This document shows positions 1-11,500 of a stretch of 64,000 nucleotides of DNA, one piece after another. The notes below the pieces were generated by a model. That model saw only the letters and a list, made by a program, of their open reading frames with translations. It made no database searches and was not told where the DNA came from. The stretch is taken from positions 14,664,092 to 14,728,091 of the forward strand of contig CM059623.1 in NCBI GenBank assembly GCA_030435675.1, in the 5' to 3' direction. Both the position numbers and the translations under genes were made by a program. Position 1 is the first letter of the stretch. Each line of letters opens with the position of its first letter. Origin of the DNA: Steinernema hermaphroditum (Eukaryota; Nematoda; Chromadorea; Rhabditida; Steinernematidae).

Positions 1-134
1 TTCCATGAGCTAGACTTTTTCGCAGGAACTGTTTTGCTTGCGCTATGTGCTTTGACTTTGAGTGGCGTTTTTAAGCATCGTGTTTACGTTCCATTGTGAG
101 TGTTTCTGAATCCATGCCAATCCTTTCCTTTTAG

Positions 135-648
135 GTCAGCAATGATGGCTGAACCTGGATTCGCCGAAAAGTCGGAGCAGATATTCGACGAGCAAGCCCG
201 CACTCTAATCTCCATGTGTGCTGAGAGGGATGTAGTGCCGTTGAAGGATATCGCCCAGAGATTGGGATTGAGTGTTGGCGAAGAGCTCGAGGATGTTATC
301 ATGAAAGTCATCCTGGTGAATGGTATCAAGGCAAGAATCTCATCTTGACCACACTCTTTTGAACATCACTTGTTTTGGGCTAAGATCGATGAACACGCTG
401 GAAATCTTCACGTATATTGGTACTTCCAACTTACCTTCGGCGATGAGCAGTGGAAGCTGCTGTCCAGATCGATTGACGTGCTGCTTGGACGCCTGGCGAA
501 GTCGAGCGAGTATGTTCAGGACTGCATCAAGCAGCGTCATCAGCCCTGGCAAGAATCCGATGCATATAACGACATGGACAATGAAGCGATTGAGGAAGAA
601 GATTTTAACGAAGAACATGAAGATGCGGAAGAAGTTTCACAAGATTAA
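135..648 (+). CDS. eif-3.M: Eukaryotic translation initiation factor 3 subunit M, 3' end (partial)
   Basis: This is the C-terminal part of an eIF3m protein (C. elegans CIF-1/EIF-3.M type), a PCI-domain subunit of the eIF3 translation initiation complex. Two exons are visible: 135-330 and 385-648, ending in TAA. The upstream exons lie outside the window, and 1-134 reads as intron ending in CTTTTAG. The second exon contains a TFGDEQWKLL segment that matches the human TFGKQQWQQLYDTL region, and the splice junction reads NGIKIDEHAG, like human YCKIDQTQ. The intron (331-384, 54 nt) starts with GC rather than GT in the context AAG|GCAAGA, the standard GC-AG form. The C-terminus is an acidic tail. 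An AATAAA lies at about 675-680. The family match is from memory and is strong over the last 80 residues. Confidence 0.85.
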
Positions 649-959
649 TTATTTGATTCGTTGTTGGGCACGCTAATAAAATGATTGTTGATGCGTTGTT
701 TGTCGTTGTTGTGTGGCTTGCTCCAAGTCTTATCCGTCCTGTGTTATTGATTTGCGCGTGGCATCGTCGCGTGTGGTCGGCGGCGTGCCAGTTGTGTTGT
801 TTACAGCTGCGCGTCCACGCTGCTTTTCCTCCGTAAGACTCGTTCAATGTGGTCACCTAATGACCGCTTTAGAGAAGCCCTGAGTGGACTAAGACCTTCG
901 AAGATGCGTGAGCATTCCCCGATATCTTATTTTCTTGTTTATTGCACTTTTCAGGACCG
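649..959 (+). other. Intergenic region between eIF3m and DJ-1, possible operon spacer
   Basis: This holds the 3' UTR of the eIF3m gene with AATAAA near 675, then about 270 nt to a strong acceptor (TTTTCAG ending at 954) placed 5 nt before the next start codon. The same-strand order and a trans-splice-like acceptor are compatible with a two-gene operon, but the spacing is longer than the roughly 100 nt typical of C. elegans operons. No ORF or RNA gene is evident. Confidence 0.45.
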
Positions 960-1650
960 ATGAGTTCTGCCCTTGTTGTGGCCTCCAATGGGAGCGAGGA
1001 TATGGAGCTGGTGATCAGCGTTGACGTTCTTCGCCGCGCCAACGTGAAGGTAAGCGACGACCTCCATCACGACTGAAAGCGGCTGCGAGTGAGGCTTCAG
1101 CTATGACCATTTCGCTTTAAACAACGCATTTCTTCAGGTCACCGTTGCCGGCCTTCAAGACACCGACCGTATTACTTGTGCCCGCGGAACGACGATCATT
1201 GTTGACGAGAAACTGGAAGATGTTGCTAGCAAGATCTATGACGTGGTCGTTCTACCAGGTGGCCAACCCGGAAGCAACAATTTCGCAGCGGTATATCCAT
1301 CAGTTTATCCCCCTCTTCCACATTCTTTTTTTCAGAGCTCCGTGGTTGGAGATGTTCTGCGCGCTCACGAGAAGGCCGGCTCTCTTATCGCAGCCATCTG
1401 CGCCGCTCCGATCGCCTTGAAGAGCCACGGAATCGCTATGGACGCCACCCTGACTTCGTATCCTGGAGTTCGTGATGAGATCCAAAAAGCCGGCTACAAG
1501 TACAGCGAAGATCGAGTCGTCGTTTCCGGCAAGGTCATCACTAGCCGTGGTCCTGGGACCGCTTTCGACTTCGCGTTGAAGCTTGTGGAGCTGCTTGAAG
1601 GCCAAGGGAAGAGTAAGGACGTCGCGAAGGCCATGTTGGTCGAGCACTGA
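960..1650 (+). CDS. djr-1: DJ-1/PARK7 family protein (DJR-1 homologue)
   Basis: This is a small cytosolic DJ-1 superfamily protein. In other animals these act in oxidative-stress defence and glyoxal detoxification. Three exons: 960-1049, 1138-1290 and 1336-1650, giving 185 codons before TGA, the usual length for the family. The start ATG is 5 nt after a TTTTCAG acceptor. Conserved elements are the N-terminal acid segment SEDMELVISVDVL (the family glutamate near residue 18), LPGGQPGSN, the nucleophile elbow AAICAAP with the catalytic cysteine at residue 103, and SRGPGTAFDFAL near the C-terminus. The third intron-like gap (1291-1335) is only 45 nt and stays open in frame, but excluding it restores the alignment. 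The residue matching human His126 is tyrosine (LTSYPG) here, whereas the C. elegans protein has histidine. Confidence 0.93.
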
Positions 1651-2549
1651 AGGACGTCCGCTTCGACCATGTTGTTTAACCGTTTGTATATTTATTTTGT
1701 GTTTACATTTTAGCGGTTTTCATAAACCGGTAGTGGTGGTTCTGGAGGGCGGATGGCATCAAAGCTCAGGGTTCAATCCACGACCGTAGGCGGCGCTGGA
1801 TTTCCTCTAACGGTCCTCTTTGTTCCATTTTATTCCATCTTTCCATTCCTCTTTTGTATCCTTTAGACCTGTATCCCAATTACACAAACACACTTCACAG
1901 AGTTTCTGTTTTTATTCTGTTTATATATCGAACGTCTTCTTGCGGAAATCTTCTGAGACATTGCAAATCGCCACAAAACGCGAGAGAAGAGAGAGCAGAG
2001 AGAGAGAGAGAGAGGAAACCGAGGAAAAAGGAACACCGCATTTCACAAGGAGATTGTAAGGAGATGGTGGGGAGAGCGAACGGCAAACCAACCGATTTGA
2101 CCCGGTGTCAACAAAATAGTACTAACTGGGGGCACGCGCAGGTGTAAAAGCTTTCGGGACAGGGAAGTGTATTCGGAAAACAACAAAAAAAAAAACTAAT
2201 CGGCTCGAACTAAACGTATCCTAACACGGAGGGAGGAGAATCTCACGGGTGCAACGGGCCCCAAAAGTGGGCTAGGCCCCCGAATAGTGAATCAGTCGGT
2301 AAAGCACAAAACTGAGCTAAGCAAACGCTGTAAAACTACGATGATGAGAGGAGGAGAGGTTCCGTTGATACAAGGAAGATGCGGGAAAGAGACTAGAATC
2401 GACTGAGAAGAGATGGAACTACGGCAATCGGGGCAATCCTACTGGTTTTGCTTGGCTTTTTGGGAACAGTATTACGCACGGAACTGAGATGATGGAAGTG
2501 CTATTTACAGAAATTATTGTACAGTACAACGAGGGAGGTAGTGGGGGCG
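1651..2549. other. Convergent intergenic region between DJ-1 and the INO80D-like gene
   Basis: The two flanking genes point towards each other, so this stretch must hold both 3' UTRs. I see no coding exon. A purine-rich (GA)n tract lies at about 1981-2014. A weak box B-like GGTTCAATCC occurs near 1771 without a convincing box A. Confidence 0.5.
1981..2014 (+). repeat. (GA)n simple repeat
   Basis: A run of AG dinucleotides with a few interruptions, lying in the shared 3' region of two convergent genes. Confidence 0.85.
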
Positions 2550-5500
2550 CTACAGACTGCCTAAGTCCGACTTCCATCCTTCCGCTTCCAGTAACTCTTC
2601 TACGTCGCACCAGTCGTGGCTCATCGTCAGGCCCGAGGTGAGGCTGTCGTGGCCGCCGTGATGCATCGCATCTAAAGCGAGTGTAATTAGAAAGGAATGT
2701 GGTGGGAAGGCAGCTTACCCATATAGTCATGTCCAAAGTCGCCTATGTCGTCGTCCACTTCCACCGGCATTTGCGCCAACATATCCGAAAGATCGCGATC
2801 GTCCAGGCCGAAATCCCTGACAACGGAATCGAGAACGCCATCGTCATTTGCTAAAACGGAGTTTACAGATAGATAGACGATACGGTACTTACCATCAGCG
2901 TCGTGTATTCCCATGAGGACGTCCGAGTAGACGGCTTCACTGGGATTCGATAAACAGCCATCCACGAGCAACATCGAGCTCGGATTCGAGTGCACACTGT
3001 GCAGACTCTCGCTCATCCTGTGGGCAGCAGCGGCGGCGCTGGCGGCAGCGGCTTCTGCCGCGGCGGCCTCTTCCTTCTCCCTCTGCTCCTTGGCACGGCT
3101 ACAGGCGACACAGAGTTTGTCGAAGGCGATGGCCTCGACCATGGACAGCGTCTTGCCACACTTGTTCTCGCACAGCTGGAAGAGATGTTGCTCCACGCTC
3201 TCGCACACGTGATCCCTGCAGTAGACGCTTCTCGGAAGGGCCACTTCGCTGCAGCGTTTCGACGATCCATCGGGGTTGGCGTTGGGCACCATGTAGGCAC
3301 AAGCAATTCCCGTAGTTCTGGAGACGTTGTACGGCTTCTCGCGTATCCGCATGGATCGGTGCCGCAGGGCGGCTCCGGCGCTGTTGGCATAGGTCTTCGA
3401 TGCCATCAGGATGGGTGCGTTGATGCGGGCGAGCCGCAGGAGGCGGTGACGTTCGAGGCGAAGCTGTTTCTTGAGCATGTAGAGTTCGGTGGCTGGGAGG
3501 AGGGCGGAGGAGGTGGACGGCTGGTGGTTGCCGTCGTGGGCCATCCGCCTGCACCAATCACCGCTGATGTTGAAGAAGTCGTCGTCGGAGTAGGAATCTT
3601 CGTCGTCCGACGGCTCAAGGCCTGAAACCGAATGTCATTGTCTCTGTCTATACCCGTGTCTTCTGGAGAGTTTAGACAGTCCACCTCTTTAAAGTCTTCC
3701 TGGCTGTCGTCGAGTGTTTGTACTGTCTAGACTCTTAGCCTCTATGTCTAGAAATTACTCACCTAAAGGAAACAGGTCAGTCTTGTCGAAGTCACTGTCC
3801 TCGAACATCTTGCACATATTATCCACGGTCGGGACGTTCCTATAGCTGCCGATCATCTTCGTCCTGTACCTTTTCGGCTTCAGGATCATCTTCTTCTTCG
3901 GCGGCCGTTTGTCGTCGTTCTGCAGATAGGCGTCGAGAAAGGAATCGTCCTCTTCTTCGGGCTTCAACTTGGCCTCGGCATCGGCGGCAGTGTACCTGGG
4001 CATCTTGGTCTTCTTGGGGTCGATCGTCGGCGGCCTTTCCATAATGCCAATGGGCGCGTTGGAGGGAAGTGTGGCCGTAGACGCGGTGACGATCATTTTG
4101 CCCGGCGGCACTGGCTGCTGAACAACCACTTGCCGGTATTGCCTCGGCAGAGGTGCTTGCTGGTGTTGCGGAACGGGATTCTGTGGCCTGGACAGTAGAC
4201 TGGATACTGTAGGTGTCCTGTTGACGATCTGCTTCTGCTGTTGTTGTTGGACTTGCTGGACAGTGGCGGTTTGTTGAACAGGCTGGCGCCGGTTAATCGG
4301 CGGAGGGGCAGGTTGAACGAATTGATGTTGTTGCTGTTGTTGGGGCTGCTGCTGATGCTGGATCGGCTGAACTTGAACCTGTTGCACTTGCTGAACTTGT
4401 TGGTACTGCTGTTGCTGGCTGTGTTGCTGAGGGTAGTGAGTTTGTCGTTGCATCGGAGCCTGAACCATCGGTTGCTGCTGCTGATGGACTGGCTGTTGTT
4501 GCTGCTGTTGCAATTGCTGCTGCTGTTGGAGAAGCGGAAGCTGGCGCTGCACGAAGTGGCCGACGGTTTCGGTGCTTGAAAGTGGCTGTGGGTAAGGAGA
4601 GTGAAACGGAGATTGGGCAGCGCTGTTGCCGTTGGACATGGTGCCCACTTGCAGGGGCGAGGTGATCTTGTTGGGCGTGGGTGGAGGTTGCATCTGCGGG
4701 TCGTACCGACTGCTCGGTCGAACTTGGACATGTTGATCGTACTGCAAATAACAAAGGCGATGCAGTGAAGGATCATCACGAACTTACCGGAACCTGATGC
4801 TGATGGTGCTGCGTTGGAGTAGGTGGCGGCATCGGAGCACTCCTCTGATGATGAACCTGTTGGTGATGAACTTGTTGAGGCGGCGGATGTTGCTGGACGT
4901 GCTGGTGGTGTTGTTGCGGCGCAGACATCTGAATCTGCTGCTTGGGCGGCATCGGCTGTTGTTGCGGAGGGCCTTGAAGCTGGGGTTGATGATGCACTTG
5001 CTGAACTTGCTGTTGCTGCATTTGCGCCTGAGCGGCCATCTGCGAGCTGACGTACTGCCCCACCGTAACCTCTGACTCGTACGACATCGGAGACTGCTGC
5101 GGGTAGCCGTTGGTGTCCACGCTCATCGGCTGCATGTCGTAGCGATTGTGTTGCTGCGAATGCGGTTGAGATTGAGACTGAGGCACGGGAGACTGCCATT
5201 GCACGGTATTTGTCGTCGACGAACACGAGTTCTCTCCGTCGAACATGTGGTCCGCGTAGGGATCGTGCGTCTGCGCGTAGATCTCGCCCGTACTGGGCGT
5301 AGGACAGGCAGGTGACTCAACAGCTTCAGTGGAGGGCGTTTCCGGTGGTGCAACTCCGTTTTCTTCTTTGCTGGCGTTCTTTTTCTTCTTTGGATCTTTC
5401 TTTCCGAGCATGATTAAATGGGTGCTGCAGTAGTCTTCTGACTTGCTGACGTGGATCGCGTTCGTGCATTTCACTGGTGGATCCTTCTTCGCTGAAATTG

Positions 5501-8500
5501 GCACGAATAAGCAATTTTAAGAATATTTAAATTGATGCGATAGTGGGAAGTAGTGAAAAGCCAAACAGGTGTCTGGTCTCACAGTCTGTGTAATTTAGGA
5601 AAGTGGTCTTATTTAGTGGATGTATTGACCGGTTCATACAGACATAATGTCCGTGTGCAGGTCCAAGAGACTCTGTATCGAGTCTTTGTCTACACAGCAG
5701 ACAACGCCACCAGTTGTCCTAGACACGAATTGGAGAAGTCCGATGCATCTACCAGACGAGAGACCCATCCACCGGTCGATCTCCTTTTTTCGAAATACAA
5801 GAACTCATAAAGCAACTCACATTTCGGTTTTCTTTCATGTTGACATCGTTTGTATGGCGCAGTTTGATCTAGAAGAATATGCCGTATACAGTACTGATAC
5901 TTCAAAATAGCACGTTGTTTGCACTAAACAGCCGCAACCCGTTATCGCACTGATCACCACCTTCGTCATCAAACCTTAGCGTTGTCGTCCTGAAAACAAC
6001 AAAACACCGAAGCCGCCTGGTCCTTCGTCCGCCGCTTCTTCACCGGCTTCGGCGGCGTCGTGTCGTTAGGCGTCTCCGCGGGCGCCTTCTTCTGCTGGAG
6101 ATCATTGTTCGACGATTGACTGAGATTGGGCTGAGATGACGATTTGGACGAGGAGGGATGAACGTTGTCATGATGAGATCCGTTGGTTGACCCGGAAGGC
6201 GACGACATCGTCGTCGACGTGCACGGCTGCGCGATCGCATCGCTCGACTGCGACGGCTGCTCGGTGGAGTTGATGATGACGATGGAAGAGGAGGAGGCGA
6301 ATCCGTTCGTCTGCGGCATTCCGTCGACGTCGCCGTAGGCGCTGGACGTGGTAGCGACGATCGGAGGTTCCGGCGCCGCTACGGCCATTGCGGTGCGTCG
6401 CGATCGCGACTGCACCGCCGCCTCCTTCTTCGAGATGTGAGATGCTTCGGCCAACGTTTTCTGGTCGATCTTCAGGTCCAATTGCATATCCACACCACAG
6501 AAGCGAACATTGGCCGGCAACACTATGGTGTAGCCTGAAATGGAACGGGGAATTAGTCGAGGATTCGAGGATAAATAAGGTTGATTCACGGAATAGAAAA
6601 CATCTGCCCCTAAAAACAACGTTTTATCATTCACTTCCTGGATTCCTCAAAAATTGAACAAATCGGCGCCGGATCAGCGACCCCAAGGGAGTCCAAAAGG
6701 ACAAACACTGTTTCGGGTTCGGACAGTTTCACCAATTATTAGTATTCTATCGCTAAAGGTCGCTAAGGTCGGAAAACTGCCGATACAGTGGGTAAATACA
6801 CAGTGAAAATGATAATACATGAGCAATATGTACTTATATCGCTTTCAAACAGTGCTAAACATCCAACCAAACCATCATTGCAAATAAAAGACTCTCGTTG
6901 AACTCAGGAAGCACACAAACATTCCAAAGAATAACGAAAGATTGCTGAAATTGAAAAGAAGCCGCGATCTACATGACCAAATACCATTTTTTGGATCGGA
7001 CGGTTTGCAAAAAAAGCGAAAGATCGCTATCAGTCAAGTAGCTGCAGCTACAAGCTATCTACTGATCGCCATATTTCTGGAACATGCCTGTAAAGAGTAT
7101 ATTTCCAAATATCACAGCTGACTACCCACATCAGTGGAGGGCATAGTCGCTCGCGCACTCACAAAGAAAACCTTCCAAATCATGCTGATCACTTCGGGCT
7201 TGCACTGGTCACTTGCCAAAAATACGCCTTCCCACAAAAACCACCTTGCCAAGCTGCTTATCGAGCCACAATCAGATGTTAAGAGCGGCAAAAGGCGAAA
7301 ATCATATGTCTGTTTACCACAAGGTCAATGTTCGTGCACGCATAATGAAGGGACAGGTGAATCGCGGCGAGAGCCCGAGTGCGGGAATCGCTCGGGCAGG
7401 TGGTTGGGGAGTGGCGGCTTGCCGCAAAGCTAATCAGGCTTGATTAAGAGCCACTGAATAGTTGAGTAACAGTCGCGTAAACACCGCCAGCGGCTATACA
7501 CAGAAGCACATTTTTCGGTTAAGCCAAAAATGGCGCGCTTTAAAAGCGAAAGGACGAACGTATGACAATTCCGGGGGCGAGAGAATGGCTCGATAGGAAG
7601 AGAGAAATGGTTTGCGAGAAGCACTTTAAAGACAAATCGTTGTTTTTCGACGCATAACGGGGATAAAACTGAAAATGGCGTTTTTCACGGACGTTCTCTA
7701 ATCCCCCAAAAGGCCGTAAATACATATCATATGATGTTTTCAAGCAGCTTGTTTACACGTGATAGCCTCGGGCAAAAAAGTAGATCGTAATTGCCTATTG
7801 ATGCTTCTTTCTACGGCCCGAAATACTCCATATCCTGAATGTTAAATTCACTATATTTCATAGAGATCTTCTACATAGAAAACCCACAATATCAGAGTTC
7901 CCTTGTAGACAGGTATGTTCATTAGACGTGTCTATGATGGGTCCGGCAGACAGGTCAAGAGAAAGGCTAGCCATTAGAGATGTCTACGAGATGTCTGGTC
8001 ATAACAAAAGTCTATAATGGACCCATCCGATATAAAAGGATCCCTATAAAATAGGTCTATAAAGCGGCTATCCATAATGTAGGGTGTGCCAAAAATGGCG
8101 CCTAGATAGAAATCTAAAATAGGAAATTGACCTTCCAGACATCTTGGCTTAACCTGTCGGACCTAACAGACAGATCTTTATAAGCCAGTGAGGCAATGGA
8201 TGGATATAGTAGATGTACTTTATAGGTAGTCCTGTTATGGAACTTTCTATACCTGTCTAACCAATCTACCTAACATCGGGTGTGCCAAAAAGGGCGTTTA
8301 GACGGGGGAAACTGACTTTCCAGATTTCTATCAATACACATGATAGTAGGTCAATCTGTCATATAGCCAATGAAAGGTTTATGACAGGGATGCCTACAAA
8401 ATAGACCTACTATATATGTCTATTGTCTAACAGGTCTAAAGAGATCTGTCTATTTGGTCTAATAGGTACAACCAGTAAGACTGTCCAAAATTGGCATACC

Positions 8501-11500
8501 TTTCTAAAAATAACCGTCTCAAACGATCGAATCAAGAAGCAAGGCTCATTCACGATGATGCACCGGATTTCAGCCCTTAGCAGGTTCCCTCTCATTCAAG
8601 AAGTCTACATGCATTTCAACAAAAACCTATGAAATCCCCGAGTCGCATTGCATGAGAATCATTTCTGGCCGCTCCCTCAACAAAACAACGAAAAGCATCG
8701 CGTCTCGCGTACAAATCGCCTGCAGTCGCACGCGGAAAACAAAATTGAAAACGCCGCGACAGCTGTTTTCGGAAAAAAGCCCCGTCGCTCACACATGTCC
8801 GCATTGCATTACACGACTACGGCGCAGCTTCGAAAGTGCAAAAATTTGTTGTGACCCCCGAAAAAAGGCGAAATGCAGCGGAAAGTGATGCGTTGATCGC
8901 ATCGCGGAAGGTCATCGGTGCTGAGTCACATTTCGTGTGAATCAGATGTGTTGGAATGTTTCGTGCCTGTGGGAATTCTCTTCTCGTTCCCTTCCCACGA
9001 TCAGAATACGGAGGTCTGAGCGCCTCGGTGGGATAATTATATATGCTCTTTTCATCTCTTCGATATTAGTTATGCTCCCACCCGATTTCCAGATAAGAGC
9101 GCTGCAAGAGGGCGATAAGGCGACCGGCTGATGATATCGCAAGGTTTTTGCAAACAAAGAGAAAAGAGGTCAATAAAAATGACTGGTTTATGATGTTTGA
9201 TGGATGGAAAATATGTTTCAGGCATGGGGGATCGAACTTGGATGTTAAAAGTTACAACTTAGAGCATAACCAAACCACACGATCACAGAAAGGACCCTAG
9301 ACGAGTAGCTATATAGCCCCTAGAAACGCTTCCTCCCCCAAGAAGATCCAAAGTGTTTGCGGCATAAAATCCCGAGACCCGGAAGTAGACGTCGCCCAAT
9401 CTTTGAGGTCTGACGTCACGTGTACATGCTAAGCAATTCGACGACAAAAATCGATTTGGGGCAATTACTGACAGGGCGGGTCAAAATGGGTCAGCGAGGT
9501 TGACGTCTCAAGTGACCTTTTGACTTTTTTTGCGGTATTGTCAAATCGCACCATTTTGTGCTAAGAAGGAAAGGATGGTGTGAAATAGTGCTTAAGTTTC
9601 AACTGTACAGAAGTGGCATTTGAAATTTTGTCCTTTTTGTTGAGAGATTTTAGAGGAATTTCTTGAGAAATGCCAGTCTGGAAGCGGTGTTTTCGAAAGG
9701 ACATGAGTGACGTGGGTGTGGCAACTTAGTCGCACAAAAGGAATTGCAAATGTGTTTTCATTGTTTCGGACATGAACAATTGGAAAAGGACTACAAAAGG
9801 GGTGTACAATTTGTCCAGAATTTGAGTTTCCTTGCCTTGATCATGAATCACATTAGATACAACAAACTTTTGGGACCGATCTACCTTAGGTTTTCTTTCA
9901 TAGTAATAGTGAAACGAAAGTTAACAAAGTCGACTATAGCCATTTGAATGTAACTTTCGAAGGGTGTTTACATGGTCATATGTGAGTATAAACAGACGGC
10001 CTGTTGGGGTTTACGTTCACATATGTGGACTGTTCGGTAGGTTCCTCTGTAAGATAACACCTGAGCTCCGAAGTTCAACAAAGAACCTGTATGAGAGACC
10101 CTTCGTTTCAAAGCCTTCGTTTTACGTTCACGTTTCTACAACATCTCTATTTGAATGACCTTTTTGATCCATTCTAAGACCAAGATCACGCAAATAGAAG
10201 ATGTCTTGTTTAAATAGTCATATATGGGATAGGTCGAAGTGCACTAAGACGGCACCTGAACCTTGAAATCGAGCATAGCGCCTATACAAGAGGATCAACT
10301 GTGGCACCTCTAGCTCATCTAATTTAGGTCTGGTTGAAAGGTTCATTGAGATTCAAAATTTACATTTTCCAAATTTCCTACGCGATACATTTGAACCATC
10401 GGAAAATAATGAGATGCGCGCCTCATCTACAAAAGTGCACGTCTACATCTTCGATTTCTGTTTGCTCTCGTTTGTTGACTTTTCTCGCATGAATCACCGA
10501 GAAATCTCGCGGTGCTGTCTAACTAGAAATCGGATACGTTCGGGGCCGAGCGGGGACGGGAAGTGTGCGGGGCGGCAGTAAATTGAGGCTAATTTGAATG
10601 AACGAAATGGGAAAAGTTGTGCAGAAAAACGGCTTCGGACAGGTCAGTCCACCCGATCTGAACCTGTGACGTGGCCGCGGAACCTGTTCTCGAGCTCGCA
10701 ATTAATCGATGAACGCTAAACGCGATTTATCGATCTTAGCGCAGTTCCGTGTAAATATATTTTTTCCGAAAACAGCGTCTGGGATGTGTCCTGAGGTGAT
10801 AAACTAAAGTGCGACGGGGTAAATTAGCACTTCGCTTGACGAAAACACTTTGATATTGATTGGCGATGGCGGGAGATTATAAGAGAAATGAGGCGATTCT
10901 GGCGATCTAGGGTAATTGGGTGATTAGATGGAGTACGACAATGGGCGCTTTTGAGTATAGGAATGATGTATGGAGAAACAGAGAGAGAGGAGAACACCAC
11001 TTAGACATGACAAGTGTCGATGTACCCGTCATTCATCATTCAAACAACAAAAACACGTCTGCCGACCTTCGAGTGTTGATTTGCACGCAATTTTTCACTT
11101 TGTATGGCATGGAACCTGTCACCTTCATGGTGGAGAACACTAAAGTTGGGGTGAAAATTTGAGCATTTTGAGTATATTATTTATTATTTTTTGGGTTCGC
11201 GGGGTGTGTAAAAATGATGAAACAAGGTCCGGCAAGGGAACCTTCCGAAGTGTCCGTCTCACTGAAAATTGACAAACTGATAGACATACATTATTGAACG
11301 TGAACCCTAAAAGGGCACCGCATACCTGACCATGTAAACAGCTTTTAAAAATCACGCGAACGTATGCGAGGGTATAGGCACGATTGCCATCTATGCGATT
11401 TCTGCCTATGTGGTTGACCCGGTAAGTCTCTTGCTTACCAGGTTGCTGGTCAGAGTTCGACTCCCCCTGGTGCCAATATTTGTTTTCTTTTTTGCCAGTT

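Noticed and set aside
4241..5075. Leucine-rich plus-strand ORFs
   Set aside because: They are antisense shadows of the glutamine-rich exons of the INO80D-like gene.
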